64,000 nucleotides of DNA from Flavobacteriaceae bacterium R38. GTDB lineage: Bacteria > Bacteroidota > Bacteroidia > Flavobacteriales > Flavobacteriaceae. A program made the position numbers and the translations under genes. Under the pieces are notes generated by a model, which was not told the origin of the DNA, did not search any database, and saw only the letters and a program-made list of their open reading frames with translations. The stretch lies in NCBI GenBank assembly GCA_009901575.1, contig WXYP01000003.1, forward strand, positions 434,001-498,000, in the 5' to 3' direction. Of this stretch, positions 32,232 through 41,803 are shown piece by piece; positions within the stretch are counted from its first letter, which is position 1; the number at the start of each line of letters is the position of its first letter.

Positions 32232-33410
32232 TTATTGAGCATTTTTTTCTTTTTGCCGGTTAACGAAAGAAGCAGGAGATGTTTGAGTGTGCTTTTTAAA
32301 CGCATTATAAAAGGCAGATTTTGATTTAAACCCTACAGAATTTCCTATTCCGACCACAGAAAGATGAGCATAATCTTTATGCAGGAGCCTGTTTTTAGCT
32401 TCTTCAATCCTGTACCGGTTGATGTATTCATTGAAGTTTATATTTTGAGACGAATTGATTGCTTGTGAGATGTAATTAACTGAAGTCTCTAACTTACCGG
32501 AGAGATCTTTTAGAGACGCATCTTCATTAAGAAAATATAGATTGCTTTTTACATAATTGTCTATATCCCGGATTAAAACAGAGGTCTTAGGATTTAATCC
32601 TGAAGTTTCATATTTATCGGAAATCCATGAGTTTTCAAAAAAACGAGATTCCAAAATCATAAAAAAGACAGTGAAGTAATTAATTAGAGACAGGAATACA
32701 GCAATATAATGGTCGCCTCCATCGTCATCAAAATTTAAATAGATAAATAAGACAAGTAAAAATACACACAAGAAGATAAGTATGGCGTTTCTTGTAAACT
32801 TGTATTTATTGATTCGTAAACTTTTATAGGCATCCATTCTGGCTTTTAATACAATCCGAATTGATAAAATAATGTATAATAAAAAACTAAAAAGAAGAAT
32901 CCACCTAAATTCATCTTTAATAATATGGTAGCTATAATTAGTGTTTTCGGGAACAGGGGCAAATTCAATAGTAGAAAAAAATGCACCTAGATATGCATTT
33001 AATTTAACCTGCACAGGTTGTAAATAATATCCTGTTTGGGATAAAAAATAGATAAAAGGAATTAAAAAATGATACCAGTGTTTCTTAAAAGTAATCTTTT
33101 TACGATCTAGTAAACTGGAAAAAAATAAAAATAAAAGCGGACCTATAAGAAGAACCAGGGGTTCTGTAGAATCGTTAAAATGAAGTGAGTATTTCATCAA
33201 ACCGGTATAACATAAATAGATGTCCAGAGAAATAATGGATTGAAAAAATACAGCCCATCCAAAAATGCGAAGAGCAGCATTTTTTCTGTTGGTTTTGATA
33301 GCGATGATACTACAAACTAAAAAACCTTGAATGATACCGGTAATAATGATAAATGAAATCAGATTGTATCTTAAAGGGACCTGATCTATAATATGCTGAA
33401 TAGAATCCAT
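32232..33410 (-). CDS. Membrane-embedded AraC-family transcriptional regulator
   Basis: A 392-residue protein with seven or so membrane helices in residues 15-245 and a cytoplasmic C-terminal AraC/XylS double helix-turn-helix (residues 290-385): INFNEYINRYRIEEAKNRLL and VVGIGNSVGFKSKSAFYNAF, then FKKHTQTSPASFVNRQ. This type senses a membrane or lipid signal in an unknown way. It precedes the acyltransferase gene by 98 bases on the same strand and may regulate it (inference). Confidence 0.88.
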   Translation of the reverse strand: MDSIQHIIDQVPLRYNLISFIIITGIIQGFLVCSIIAIKTNRKNAALRIFGWAVFFQSIISLDIYLCYTGLMKYSLHFNDSTEPLVLLIGPLLFLFFSSLLDRKKITFKKHWYHFLIPFIYFLSQTGYYLQPVQVKLNAYLGAFFSTIEFAPVPENTNYSYHIIKDEFRWILLFSFLLYIILSIRIVLKARMDAYKSLRINKYKFTRNAILIFLCVFLLVLFIYLNFDDDGGDHYIAVFLSLINYFTVFFMILESRFFENSWISDKYETSGLNPKTSVLIRDIDNYVKSNLYFLNEDASLKDLSGKLETSVNYISQAINSSQNINFNEYINRYRIEEAKNRLLHKDYAHLSVVGIGNSVGFKSKSAFYNAFKKHTQTSPASFVNRQKEKNAQ

Positions 33411-33452
33411 AATTTATTAGATGACGGAAAATGAAAAATAAGAGTTTTTAAA

Positions 33453-34346
33453 TCAAATAATATAATCGACTAGTTTTTCCGGCCCTTCTAAAATTGTTCT
33501 GACCACCTGTAAAAAACCTTCTTTTGTGGTTTCCATACTCCATTTGATAAGAGTGATAGTTCCGTTATTTATTTCAAGTCCGGTGATACTTCTAGGATGT
33601 ACACAACTTCCATCATTAAAAAAAGGAGGTTCTCCGGGTCTGGGAAAGCGTGGCCGATGCGTATGTCCTATTATGGTAAGCTGATTATTGTTGCTTTTAA
33701 TCCATTTTTTAGTACGTCTTTCTACTTTTATAAGTTCTCTGTAGTTTTTTGCAGGGCTGGTCGGATCTGCTATACCAACTATTTGCAACGGTTTCCATAA
33801 TGTTCTTACCAGGAAGCGATTTAACCTCCATCCGTGATAATTCATAAAATCTGCCTGATGCCCATGAGTTAAAAAGATTTGTTGTTTTGTGATCTTATGC
33901 TGTAATACAATGGCTTCATTAAAAACGATACCTTCAAATAAAGACTCTTTTTTTTCTGTTTTCGGATTTAAATATTCTGAAAGATTTTTCCTGACATAAT
34001 CCTGATTTTTATAAACCATGTCATGATTTCCATAGATAAAATGTAATCGGTTATTATCATAAAACTGCTTGAGTAACAAGTATACATTTTTATGAGAATT
34101 AAATATGACTTCAAAAGTATTGTTTTCCCAAAGCTCATCTCCGTCTCCCAATTCGCAATAGGTATAACCTTCTTTATAATAATGCTTTAAAGCATGATAA
34201 TACATGTTTCTGTTATTTGCAAAGTCATCGGCAAAACTACTATCTCCTCTATGGCAATCACTAAATAAAATAAACTTTGAGGTGTCATCAAATGCTAATT
34301 TTTTAGCATTTTTATAAGCTCTGGTTAATCGCTTTTGAGCAGACAT
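33453..34346 (-). CDS. Calcineurin-like metallophosphoesterase
   Basis: A 297-residue cytosolic protein with all metallophosphoesterase metal-site blocks: FSDCHRGD, LGDGDELWEN, IYGNHDMVY, LTHGHQADF and IGHTHRPRF. The size and order resemble the UDP-2,3-diacylglucosamine hydrolase (LpxH)-like group, but several insertions and the wide separation of motifs make the substrate uncertain. It is transcribed leftward, alone or with the AraC gene 43 bases downstream, and is divergent from the GAF gene. Confidence 0.85.
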   Translation of the reverse strand: MSAQKRLTRAYKNAKKLAFDDTSKFILFSDCHRGDSSFADDFANNRNMYYHALKHYYKEGYTYCELGDGDELWENNTFEVIFNSHKNVYLLLKQFYDNNRLHFIYGNHDMVYKNQDYVRKNLSEYLNPKTEKKESLFEGIVFNEAIVLQHKITKQQIFLTHGHQADFMNYHGWRLNRFLVRTLWKPLQIVGIADPTSPAKNYRELIKVERRTKKWIKSNNNQLTIIGHTHRPRFPRPGEPPFFNDGSCVHPRSITGLEINNGTITLIKWSMETTKEGFLQVVRTILEGPEKLVDYII

Positions 34347-34471
34347 ATTTGATTTTTTAATAAAGATCGAAAAAAAAGATGAGTAATGAAATTTAGTTTT
34401 TTACTACTAATTATATTAGGGATGGTATGCCGAAATATTAGGTACATGATATACAACAAAAACAGGTTTTG

Positions 34472-34479
34472 TATCTTTG
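34472..34479 (+). promoter_or_regulatory. -7 element of the GAF-domain gene
   Basis: TATCTTTG, a full TAnnTTTG match, 19 bases before the start codon; the leader would be about 13 bases. No TTTG at the -33 position. Confidence 0.55.
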
Positions 34480-34498
34480 TATCTGTTAAGAAGATTTT

Positions 34499-36874
34499 AT
34501 GTCTATGATAAGCACAAATAATGATTCACCATTATTAGTTAAAATTAGTTTTAACAAACTCTTTGAAATTTATGAAGAGTATGCTAAAAGTGATAATGCA
34601 TTGCTGGTTGCTAAAGCTAATAAAATATTAGACATACAAAAGAAGTATCCAGAACTCAGAGAAGGTTTCTCAGACTTATCGCTTTTGGATGAGTATAAAG
34701 AAGAAATTGAATTTATTCTTCAGGATTCTTTTTCAGAAATCTTAACTAAAAATGAAATAAAAGCAGCATCAGTACCTTTTAGGAATGTCATTTTTAATAT
34801 GTCTGACCGATTCAAAAAGATCCTCAAAAATGCAGGAGAAGATTACGAATTGAAGATTCGTAATTTGCCGGAAGGTCAGATGTACATATTAGCTTGTATT
34901 GTAATATTAAAAGCGCATTATAATATCGATCTTGATTTTAGAAGGCCTTTGTATTATGATATCCCGGATGTAAATGGTATTGTAAGGCATTACCGTATTA
35001 TGTATAATGCCGATTTTACAGAGATAGTACCCACAGAAGCAGCCATAGATATTTCGGAAAAAGATATTGAAGAGCTTCTGGAGAATTTTGATAATCTGGA
35101 TTTGTGGAAAGAGAAATTTCCACCCAATAGCTGGATAGATAAAGGATTTGTAATTTCTAATATTTTTGATGTCACAGCAGATGTTTCCATCTCAGAATTA
35201 AAATCTACTTTACTAGGTTCTAACGAGAAGGAAACAGATAATTTTATTGAGGAATTTGAAAATATCTTCCAATCGTTATTTAATATCCCTGATCTTAAGG
35301 TGGGTTTTGCTGCCTATGATGCCAATGAAAATGCTTTTGAAAAAGTACCGGGGAAGGCGATTAATAGCTATTTATTGAATCAAGAAGATTCTGTTTTATG
35401 CATTGATTCTTTGTGTGAAACCTCGTATGCGAAAATTTTTAATGAAAAAGAGTATTATGCTTTTTCAGATATAGATAGACTTTTTGAACTCTCTGAAGGT
35501 AAAAATCCGTATAAAAATTTTAAAGAGCAGGGCTTTAAGAGTGTTATTTTAGCTCCCATTGCCAATAATGGGGAGTTGTTAGGAATCTTAGAATTAGTAT
35601 CCCCCAGGGTTAGAGAACTGAATAGTGTTAATGCTAATAAGTTAATAGATGTAATGCCTTATTTAATTACATCTATCTTAAGATCTAAATCTGAAGAGGC
35701 AAACCTGTTAGAAGCAATTATTCAACATGAATGTACCTCTATTCATGAGAGTGTATATTGGAAATTTGAAGAAGAAGCAAGACGTTTTCATGAAGAGACT
35801 TCTCAGGGGATTCAGACTTCTTTTCAGGAAATTGTTTTTAAAGATGTATATCCGTTATACGGACAAATAGATATTAAAGCTTCATCCGGAGCCAGAAATG
35901 ATGCTATTCAAAAAGATTTAATGATTCAGTTGTCTTATTTGAATGAAATTTTCAATAAAGTATTAGTTCATGAAAAGCTCCCTGTTTATGAAGAGATCCA
36001 ATTCAGGGTAAGAGCGCATCTTTCGTCGATTAAAGATGAATTACTCACACATAGTGAGCAAACTATCTTAGATTTTGCAAAAGAAGAGGTACATCCTATC
36101 CTTAATCATATCGGTAAACAGCATGAATCTGTAGAAGTATTTATTGAAGAATATTACAGTATGATTGATGATGCTACCAATAGTATCTATGAGCACAGGA
36201 AGAACTATGATGAAAGCGTGATGCTCATCAATAAAAGATTGGCTGCAGTAATCGATGAGAAACAATTTAAAGCTCAGGAAATGTATCCTCATTATTTTGA
36301 GCGGTATAAAACAGATGGTGTAGAGCACAATATGTATATTGGAGCTTCTATGGTACAGAATAAAGCTTACCATAATATCTATCTCAATAATCTGAGATTG
36401 TGGCAATTGCAGGTAATGTGTGATATGGAAAATGCTTACTATGGTTTAAAACCCGAATTGCCGGTTAAATTAGATGTGGCTTCTTTGATTCTTGTATATA
36501 ATTCGTCTCTTTCTATCCGATTCAGAATGGATGAAAAACGTTTTGATGTTGATGGTACTTACAATGCAAGGTACGAGATCATTAAGAAACGTTTGGATAA
36601 ATCTGTTATAAAAGGAACCAGGGAAAGATTGACCCAACCAGGAAAAATAGCTATTGTTTATTCTCAGAAAAAAGATGAGAGGGAATATCTCAGGTATATT
36701 AGTTTCCTGCAATCTAAAGGGTATTTTACGAGTAATGTCGAAATCGTTGAATTAGAAGGGTTGCAAGGAGTTAGCGGACTCAAAGCCATAAGAGCAGAAG
36801 TTCTTTATAAGAAAGGAAAGAACTCTGAAGAAACGTATACTTACGAAGACCTGATGGAAGAACTAAAAAACTAA
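34499..36874 (+). CDS. Large GAF-domain protein of unknown role
   Basis: A 791-residue cytosolic protein without membrane helices. A GAF-like domain lies at about residues 240-395 (LCIDSLCETSYAKIF, KEQGFKSVILAPIANNG, ELLGILELVSP), which in other proteins binds small molecules such as cyclic nucleotides. The N-terminal 230 residues and C-terminal 390 residues are helical and match no family I can name; no output domain (kinase, HTH, GGDEF, phosphodiesterase) is visible. It ends one base before the stop of the converging HD-PycTM gene. The neighbour also has a nucleotide-signalling look, so a link is possible but unproven. Confidence 0.75.
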   Translation: MSMISTNNDSPLLVKISFNKLFEIYEEYAKSDNALLVAKANKILDIQKKYPELREGFSDLSLLDEYKEEIEFILQDSFSEILTKNEIKAASVPFRNVIFNMSDRFKKILKNAGEDYELKIRNLPEGQMYILACIVILKAHYNIDLDFRRPLYYDIPDVNGIVRHYRIMYNADFTEIVPTEAAIDISEKDIEELLENFDNLDLWKEKFPPNSWIDKGFVISNIFDVTADVSISELKSTLLGSNEKETDNFIEEFENIFQSLFNIPDLKVGFAAYDANENAFEKVPGKAINSYLLNQEDSVLCIDSLCETSYAKIFNEKEYYAFSDIDRLFELSEGKNPYKNFKEQGFKSVILAPIANNGELLGILELVSPRVRELNSVNANKLIDVMPYLITSILRSKSEEANLLEAIIQHECTSIHESVYWKFEEEARRFHEETSQGIQTSFQEIVFKDVYPLYGQIDIKASSGARNDAIQKDLMIQLSYLNEIFNKVLVHEKLPVYEEIQFRVRAHLSSIKDELLTHSEQTILDFAKEEVHPILNHIGKQHESVEVFIEEYYSMIDDATNSIYEHRKNYDESVMLINKRLAAVIDEKQFKAQEMYPHYFERYKTDGVEHNMYIGASMVQNKAYHNIYLNNLRLWQLQVMCDMENAYYGLKPELPVKLDVASLILVYNSSLSIRFRMDEKRFDVDGTYNARYEIIKKRLDKSVIKGTRERLTQPGKIAIVYSQKKDEREYLRYISFLQSKGYFTSNVEIVELEGLQGVSGLKAIRAEVLYKKGKNSEETYTYEDLMEELKN

Positions 36875-36875
36875 T

Positions 36876-38078
36876 CTATATTGCGGTTTCAGATATCTGA
36901 AAAGCGATTCCAAAGGCAAGAACAGAAAAAACTATCCCAAATAAAAATATAGCGTAAGTCAAACGTAGTATTTTGTATTTTCTATGAAGTACAACACCTA
37001 AGAAATAAAGATCTTTAGTCATAGATGAATATAAATAGTCTTTGTCTTTCATCACCTCGTTGATTGCCCATTCAAATTCATTTAATTTCATTTTATGAAA
37101 ATTCCCAAAGAATAAAAGATTTACTTTTTTATTTTCAACATCTTCTTTAGTAAACTTTCCACTTGTTACATTAGGCCTGGTAGCCAAAACAGATAAGCCC
37201 ATAGAAACCAGGCTAAAAATTAAGAAGATAAGCGTAGGATAGATAAGGTAACTGTTAGAAGGGTTATCTAATTTTGGGATTAAATTAGAAATTGCCAAAG
37301 AAATGATGATGGCATTTACAGAAAGCAGGATGTTTGCTTTGGTATCAGCTATATCACTAAGTGTAATATGGTTTTTTAAAGTAACCCTGAACATAGTTTC
37401 AATTCCACGTTCCGGTAATTTTTGTTTTTGAATTTTACCATCAAGAACAGAAGCTTTTAATCGATCTTCTTTCTTCTTTTTCTTTATTTTTTTAAGCTCT
37501 TTGTTAAGGCTTAATAAGTTTTTATTTTTTTGAGGCTGCCAATGTTCAACAGCGTGTAGTGTAAAGAATTTATGATGCTGATTAAACATCTTAATATTCT
37601 CTTCAATCCATTCCCTGTCTGAATAGATGCGAATACCTAATTGCTTAAATTCTTCCCGAAGCAATGAAGAAACTTCTTCGTAGTTTTTAGATGCGAAATG
37701 AGAAAAATCGGCATCACATAGCATTTTTTGTAATGGTGTTTCCGGTTCAATATCCATTGAAGTAGATAAAATGGCCTCTTGTATGATTTTGATCTTTTCT
37801 GGAGGAAACCCGTGTTCTGTCAAAAATTCATTTGCTATTTCTGCTCCGTGTTTTTCATGATCTGACCCTCCTTTAATATATCCAATATCGTGAAACCATG
37901 CTGCTAATTGTAAAATTTCTGTATCAACCTCATTTAAACGTTCGGCTTCAATAATTTCCGTAACATGTTTTACAACCCTTTGTGTGTGCGTATAATTATG
38001 GTACAGGTATGAATTTGGAAGCTCTTCATTTAATTTTTGAAGAACGAATTTTTGCGCTTTTTCAACTAAAGTTGCCAT
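36876..38078 (-). CDS. HD-domain protein fused to a Pycsar-effector-type transmembrane domain
   Basis: A 400-residue protein. Residues 1-175 are an HD phosphohydrolase domain with H27/H31 (HNYTHTQRV), the HD pair at 63-64 (AAWFHDIGYIKG) and a downstream Asp in LCDADFSHF. A lysine-rich linker (195-210) leads to a membrane module from about residue 225 beginning TMFRVTLKNHITLSDIADTK and continuing ANILLSVNAIIISLAI with three or four helices, which is the PycTM pattern of Pycsar effectors (membrane proteins activated by cCMP or cUMP). No pyrimidine cyclase lies beside it. The HD part could hydrolyse a nucleotide signal; this is inference. Confidence 0.8.
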   Translation of the reverse strand: MATLVEKAQKFVLQKLNEELPNSYLYHNYTHTQRVVKHVTEIIEAERLNEVDTEILQLAAWFHDIGYIKGGSDHEKHGAEIANEFLTEHGFPPEKIKIIQEAILSTSMDIEPETPLQKMLCDADFSHFASKNYEEVSSLLREEFKQLGIRIYSDREWIEENIKMFNQHHKFFTLHAVEHWQPQKNKNLLSLNKELKKIKKKKKEDRLKASVLDGKIQKQKLPERGIETMFRVTLKNHITLSDIADTKANILLSVNAIIISLAISNLIPKLDNPSNSYLIYPTLIFLIFSLVSMGLSVLATRPNVTSGKFTKEDVENKKVNLLFFGNFHKMKLNEFEWAINEVMKDKDYLYSSMTKDLYFLGVVLHRKYKILRLTYAIFLFGIVFSVLAFGIAFQISETAI

Positions 38079-38134
38079 TATTTTGAATACATTTATAATA
38101 AGGAAATTTAAAAATACTCTTTTTAATTCTAATT

Positions 38135-41100
38135 ATGAAAACTAAAAAAATAACCTTTCTGTTTTTTGTAATATTTGTTTACTCATGTGCTGTTTACCAA
38201 CCTCAATATAAGAATATTACTTCTTCAGAAACTTCTAAAAATAAGGAGATTTCTCATGAATTTTATCTTATAGGGGATGCCGGATATGGAAAAGCAGGGC
38301 CATCAACCGCATTGAATGTACTTCAGGACAGACTTTCAAAAGCATCTAAAAATAGTACAACTTTGTTTTTAGGAGATAATATTTATCCTTCAGGGCTCCC
38401 CGAAGTAGGAAGTGAAGGAAGAGAATTGGCCGAAAAAGGACTTAATCAGCAAATAGCTATTGTAAAAGATTATCAAGGAAGCCCCATTTTTATTCCCGGA
38501 AATCACGATTGGTATTCTAATGGATTAAAAGGATTAAAAAGACAAGAAAAATATATAGAAGAAGCTTTAGGTAAAAATACATTCCTGCCAGAAAACGGAT
38601 GCCCGATTGAAAAAGTAAAGATTAATGATGAGGTGGTATTACTTATCCTTGATTCTGAATGGTTTATAACAGACTGGGATAAGCACCCAACAATTAACGA
38701 TGATTGTGATAACATAAAAACAAGAGAGCAATTCTTTGAAGAAGTAGAAAGTCAGATTAATAAATCACAAGGAAAAACGTTAATCATTGCTATGCACCAT
38801 CCGTTGGCTACCAATGGGTCGCATGGTGGAAACTATTCTTTTGGAAGTAATTTGAAACCGTTACCTGTCTTAGGAAACCTTAAGAATTTTATCAGAAGAA
38901 CAGGAGGGGTAAGTCCACAAGATATACAAAGCATGAACTACAGGACGCTTTCAAAAAGACTCTTGACTTTAGCCCAGCAATCAGATAATTTAATTTTTGT
39001 TTCGGGGCATGAACACAGTTTACAATATATTGTCAACAATAACGTCCCTGTTATTATTAGCGGATCAGGATCTAAAACTACTGCTGCGAGTTTAGGAAGT
39101 GATGGTTTGTTTGCCTATGGAGGTAAAGGATTTGCGAAATTGGTAGTTTATAAAGACGGATCGTCATGGATTCGTTATTACGGAGAAGTAAATAATTATG
39201 AAAGTCCGCTTTTTGAAACAGAAGTGATCAAACCGGATGTAGAATTAAAACTTAAAGAATATCCGAATTCTTTTCCTTCAACATATCAAAGTTCAGTATA
39301 TACAAAAGAAGAAATCTCTAAAGGTGGATTATTCAGAGGTTTGTGGGGAAATCACTACAGAGAAGATTATGGGAGACAAATTACCGCTAAAACAGTAATG
39401 CTAGATACACTATTTGGTGGTTTAACCCCGATGAGAAAAGGGGGAGGGCATCAATCCAAATCCCTTCGTTTGAAAACTAAAGATGGGAAAGAATATGTTA
39501 TGAGAGCTGTTAGAAAAAGTGCTATACGTTTTCTTCAGGCAGTAGCGTTTAAAGATCAGTTTATCCAGGAAGATTATAAGGATACCTACTCAGAGAAATT
39601 ATTATTAGATTTTTATACGACAGCGCATCCTTATGCCGGATTAACAGTTGGTGAAATGGCAGATGCTATCGGTGTTTTCCATGCAAATCCGTCGTTATAT
39701 TTTGTGCCGAAACAAAATGCTTTAGGGATCTATAATCAATCGTATGGAGACGAATTATATTATATTGAAGAGCGTGTAGATTCCGGGCATGGAGATTTAA
39801 AAAGTTTCGGATATTCAAATGAAATTATAAGTACTAAAGATTTACTGGAAAAACTCAGAGAGAAAGATAAAAACAGTGTTGATGAAAGACAGTATATCCG
39901 ATCCAGATTATTTGATATGCTTATAGGAGATTGGGACAGACACCAGGATCAATGGCGTTGGGCAGAATTTGATGCAGGAGATGGAAAGAAAGTATACAAA
40001 CCAATTCCAAGAGACAGAGATCAGGTGTTTTCAAATTTTGATGGCTTGTTGTTGTCATATGCTACACGAGTGATTCCTGGGTTAAGGCTGATGCAAACCT
40101 ATAAACCGGAAATGCGGAATATAAAATGGTTTAATGATGAACCTTTTCCTTTAGATATGGCAGTTCTGGATGAACACAATTTGAACGACTGGATGGAAGA
40201 AGCAAAAAACATCCAGGATAAATTGACAGATGAGGTTATTGAACATGCGTTTACCAATTTTCCAAAAGAAATAAATCAGGAAACCTTAAAGAAAATAAAA
40301 TCGGCTTTGATTGGGAGAAGAGCCAATCTTGATGAAATCGCAAAAGAATATTATTCGCATTTAAAGAAGTATCCCATTATAAGCGGAACAGATAAAGACG
40401 ACTGGTTTCAGATTACGCGATTAGCCGGAGGGAAAACAAAAGTGGAAGCATATCGTATCAAACAAGGTAAAAAAGCTGATAAATTTATTGATGTTACTTA
40501 TGATAGAAAAGAAACCAATCAGGTTTGGATTTACGGTTTAGACGATGATGATGTTTTTGAAGTTGATGGAAAAGGAGATCAATTGATAATGGTAAAGATT
40601 ATTGGTGGCCAGAATAATGATATCTACCGCATTAATAATTCCCGAAAAGTAAAGGTATTTGATTTTAAATCTAAGAAAAATACTTTTGAAACTCCGGTAG
40701 CGAAGAGATTATCAGACTCGTATGATTTAAATGTCTATGACTATAAAAAGACAAAGAAAACAATCAATCAGTTATTGCCAAGCATAGGTGCAAATCCTGA
40801 TGACGGACTTCGAATAGGATTGCAAAATACACTTACTGTTAATTCATTAAATAACAATCCGTTTTCTCAAAAACACACCATAGCAGCCGGTTACTTTTTT
40901 GCTACGGAAGGATTTGATATTAGGTATAACGGAGAATTTGCCAATGTTTTTGGGAATTGGAATTTTGGAATAGAGGGTGTTTACACCAGTCCTAATTTTG
41001 CAATTAACTTCTTTGGTTTTGGAAATAGAAGTATTAACCTGGATGACGATTTTGACTTTGATTTTAACAGAGTTCGAATATTAAATATAAAAGCAGCTCC

Positions 41101-41803
41101 AAAATTAATATGGAGAGGGAAGCAAGGAGCTTATTTCTCAGTTGGAGGATCTTATGAATCTATAGAAGTAGAAAATACTGCCGGAAGATTTATCGGGACA
41201 TTGGCAGCAGGAGTTCCAAATAGCGTTTTTGATAACCAAAGTTTTGCAGGAGGTGAACTTGTTTATGGCTTTAAGAACTTTAACGACAGGGCAAATCCGA
41301 ATTTAGGAATGGCATTTGAAATAGCTACAGGATATAAAACAAATTTGGACAATTCGAATAGCTTCGGGTACTTAATTCCTCAATTGCGATTTACATCAAA
41401 AATAGATCCTCAGGGAGTCGTGGTTTTTGCTACTAAATTTAAAGGGCATTTAAATTTTGGTGACGGATTTGAATTTTACCAGGGAGCGAGTATCGGTGGG
41501 AATAATGGATTAAGAGGATTCAGAAATCAACGTTTTGTAGGTAAAAATGCATATTATCAAAACACAGACCTTAGATTTAACCTGGCTAAATTTAAGACAG
41601 GATTATTTCCTATGAAATTCGGAATGTATGGAGGCTTTGATTATGGTAGAGTATGGGTAGAAGATGATACTTCAGATAGATGGCACAATAGTGTCGGAGG
41701 AGGTGTTTTCTTTAATGCGACAAACCTGGTGACAGCAAATTTTGCAGTATTTAACTCAGAAGATTTTAATCGTTTTACTTTTGCTTTAGGGTTTAATTTT
41801 TAA
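38135..41803 (+). CDS. Metallophosphoesterase / kinase-like / outer-membrane beta-barrel lipoprotein
   Basis: A 1222-residue protein with a lipoprotein signal ending YSC (near residue 18). Residues 40-340 are a calcineurin-like phosphoesterase: LIGDAGYG, FLGDNIYPSG, PGNHDWYSNG, AMHHPLATNGSHGG and VSGHEHSLQY. Residues about 440-720 resemble a CotH/FAM20/HipA-type kinase fold: DGKEYVMRAVRKS (R457, K461), GDWDRHQDQWRW (D599-H603) and PIPRDRDQVFSNFD (D627, D629). Residues about 810-1222 are a BamA/TamA-like barrel with LRGFRNQRFVGKNAYYQN and terminal FALGFNF. Phosphatase, kinase-like and barrel parts in one chain at the outer membrane are unusual. The 3' end overlaps the next gene by 11 bases. 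Confidence 0.85.
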   Translation: MKTKKITFLFFVIFVYSCAVYQPQYKNITSSETSKNKEISHEFYLIGDAGYGKAGPSTALNVLQDRLSKASKNSTTLFLGDNIYPSGLPEVGSEGRELAEKGLNQQIAIVKDYQGSPIFIPGNHDWYSNGLKGLKRQEKYIEEALGKNTFLPENGCPIEKVKINDEVVLLILDSEWFITDWDKHPTINDDCDNIKTREQFFEEVESQINKSQGKTLIIAMHHPLATNGSHGGNYSFGSNLKPLPVLGNLKNFIRRTGGVSPQDIQSMNYRTLSKRLLTLAQQSDNLIFVSGHEHSLQYIVNNNVPVIISGSGSKTTAASLGSDGLFAYGGKGFAKLVVYKDGSSWIRYYGEVNNYESPLFETEVIKPDVELKLKEYPNSFPSTYQSSVYTKEEISKGGLFRGLWGNHYREDYGRQITAKTVMLDTLFGGLTPMRKGGGHQSKSLRLKTKDGKEYVMRAVRKSAIRFLQAVAFKDQFIQEDYKDTYSEKLLLDFYTTAHPYAGLTVGEMADAIGVFHANPSLYFVPKQNALGIYNQSYGDELYYIEERVDSGHGDLKSFGYSNEIISTKDLLEKLREKDKNSVDERQYIRSRLFDMLIGDWDRHQDQWRWAEFDAGDGKKVYKPIPRDRDQVFSNFDGLLLSYATRVIPGLRLMQTYKPEMRNIKWFNDEPFPLDMAVLDEHNLNDWMEEAKNIQDKLTDEVIEHAFTNFPKEINQETLKKIKSALIGRRANLDEIAKEYYSHLKKYPIISGTDKDDWFQITRLAGGKTKVEAYRIKQGKKADKFIDVTYDRKETNQVWIYGLDDDDVFEVDGKGDQLIMVKIIGGQNNDIYRINNSRKVKVFDFKSKKNTFETPVAKRLSDSYDLNVYDYKKTKKTINQLLPSIGANPDDGLRIGLQNTLTVNSLNNNPFSQKHTIAAGYFFATEGFDIRYNGEFANVFGNWNFGIEGVYTSPNFAINFFGFGNRSINLDDDFDFDFNRVRILNIKAAPKLIWRGKQGAYFSVGGSYESIEVENTAGRFIGTLAAGVPNSVFDNQSFAGGELVYGFKNFNDRANPNLGMAFEIATGYKTNLDNSNSFGYLIPQLRFTSKIDPQGVVVFATKFKGHLNFGDGFEFYQGASIGGNNGLRGFRNQRFVGKNAYYQNTDLRFNLAKFKTGLFPMKFGMYGGFDYGRVWVEDDTSDRWHNSVGGGVFFNATNLVTANFAVFNSEDFNRFTFALGFNF

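Noticed and set aside
36876-38078. Complete Pycsar defence operon
   Set aside because: The effector-like domain is present but no pyrimidine cyclase gene lies beside it, and there are no other defence genes or mobile-element signs.
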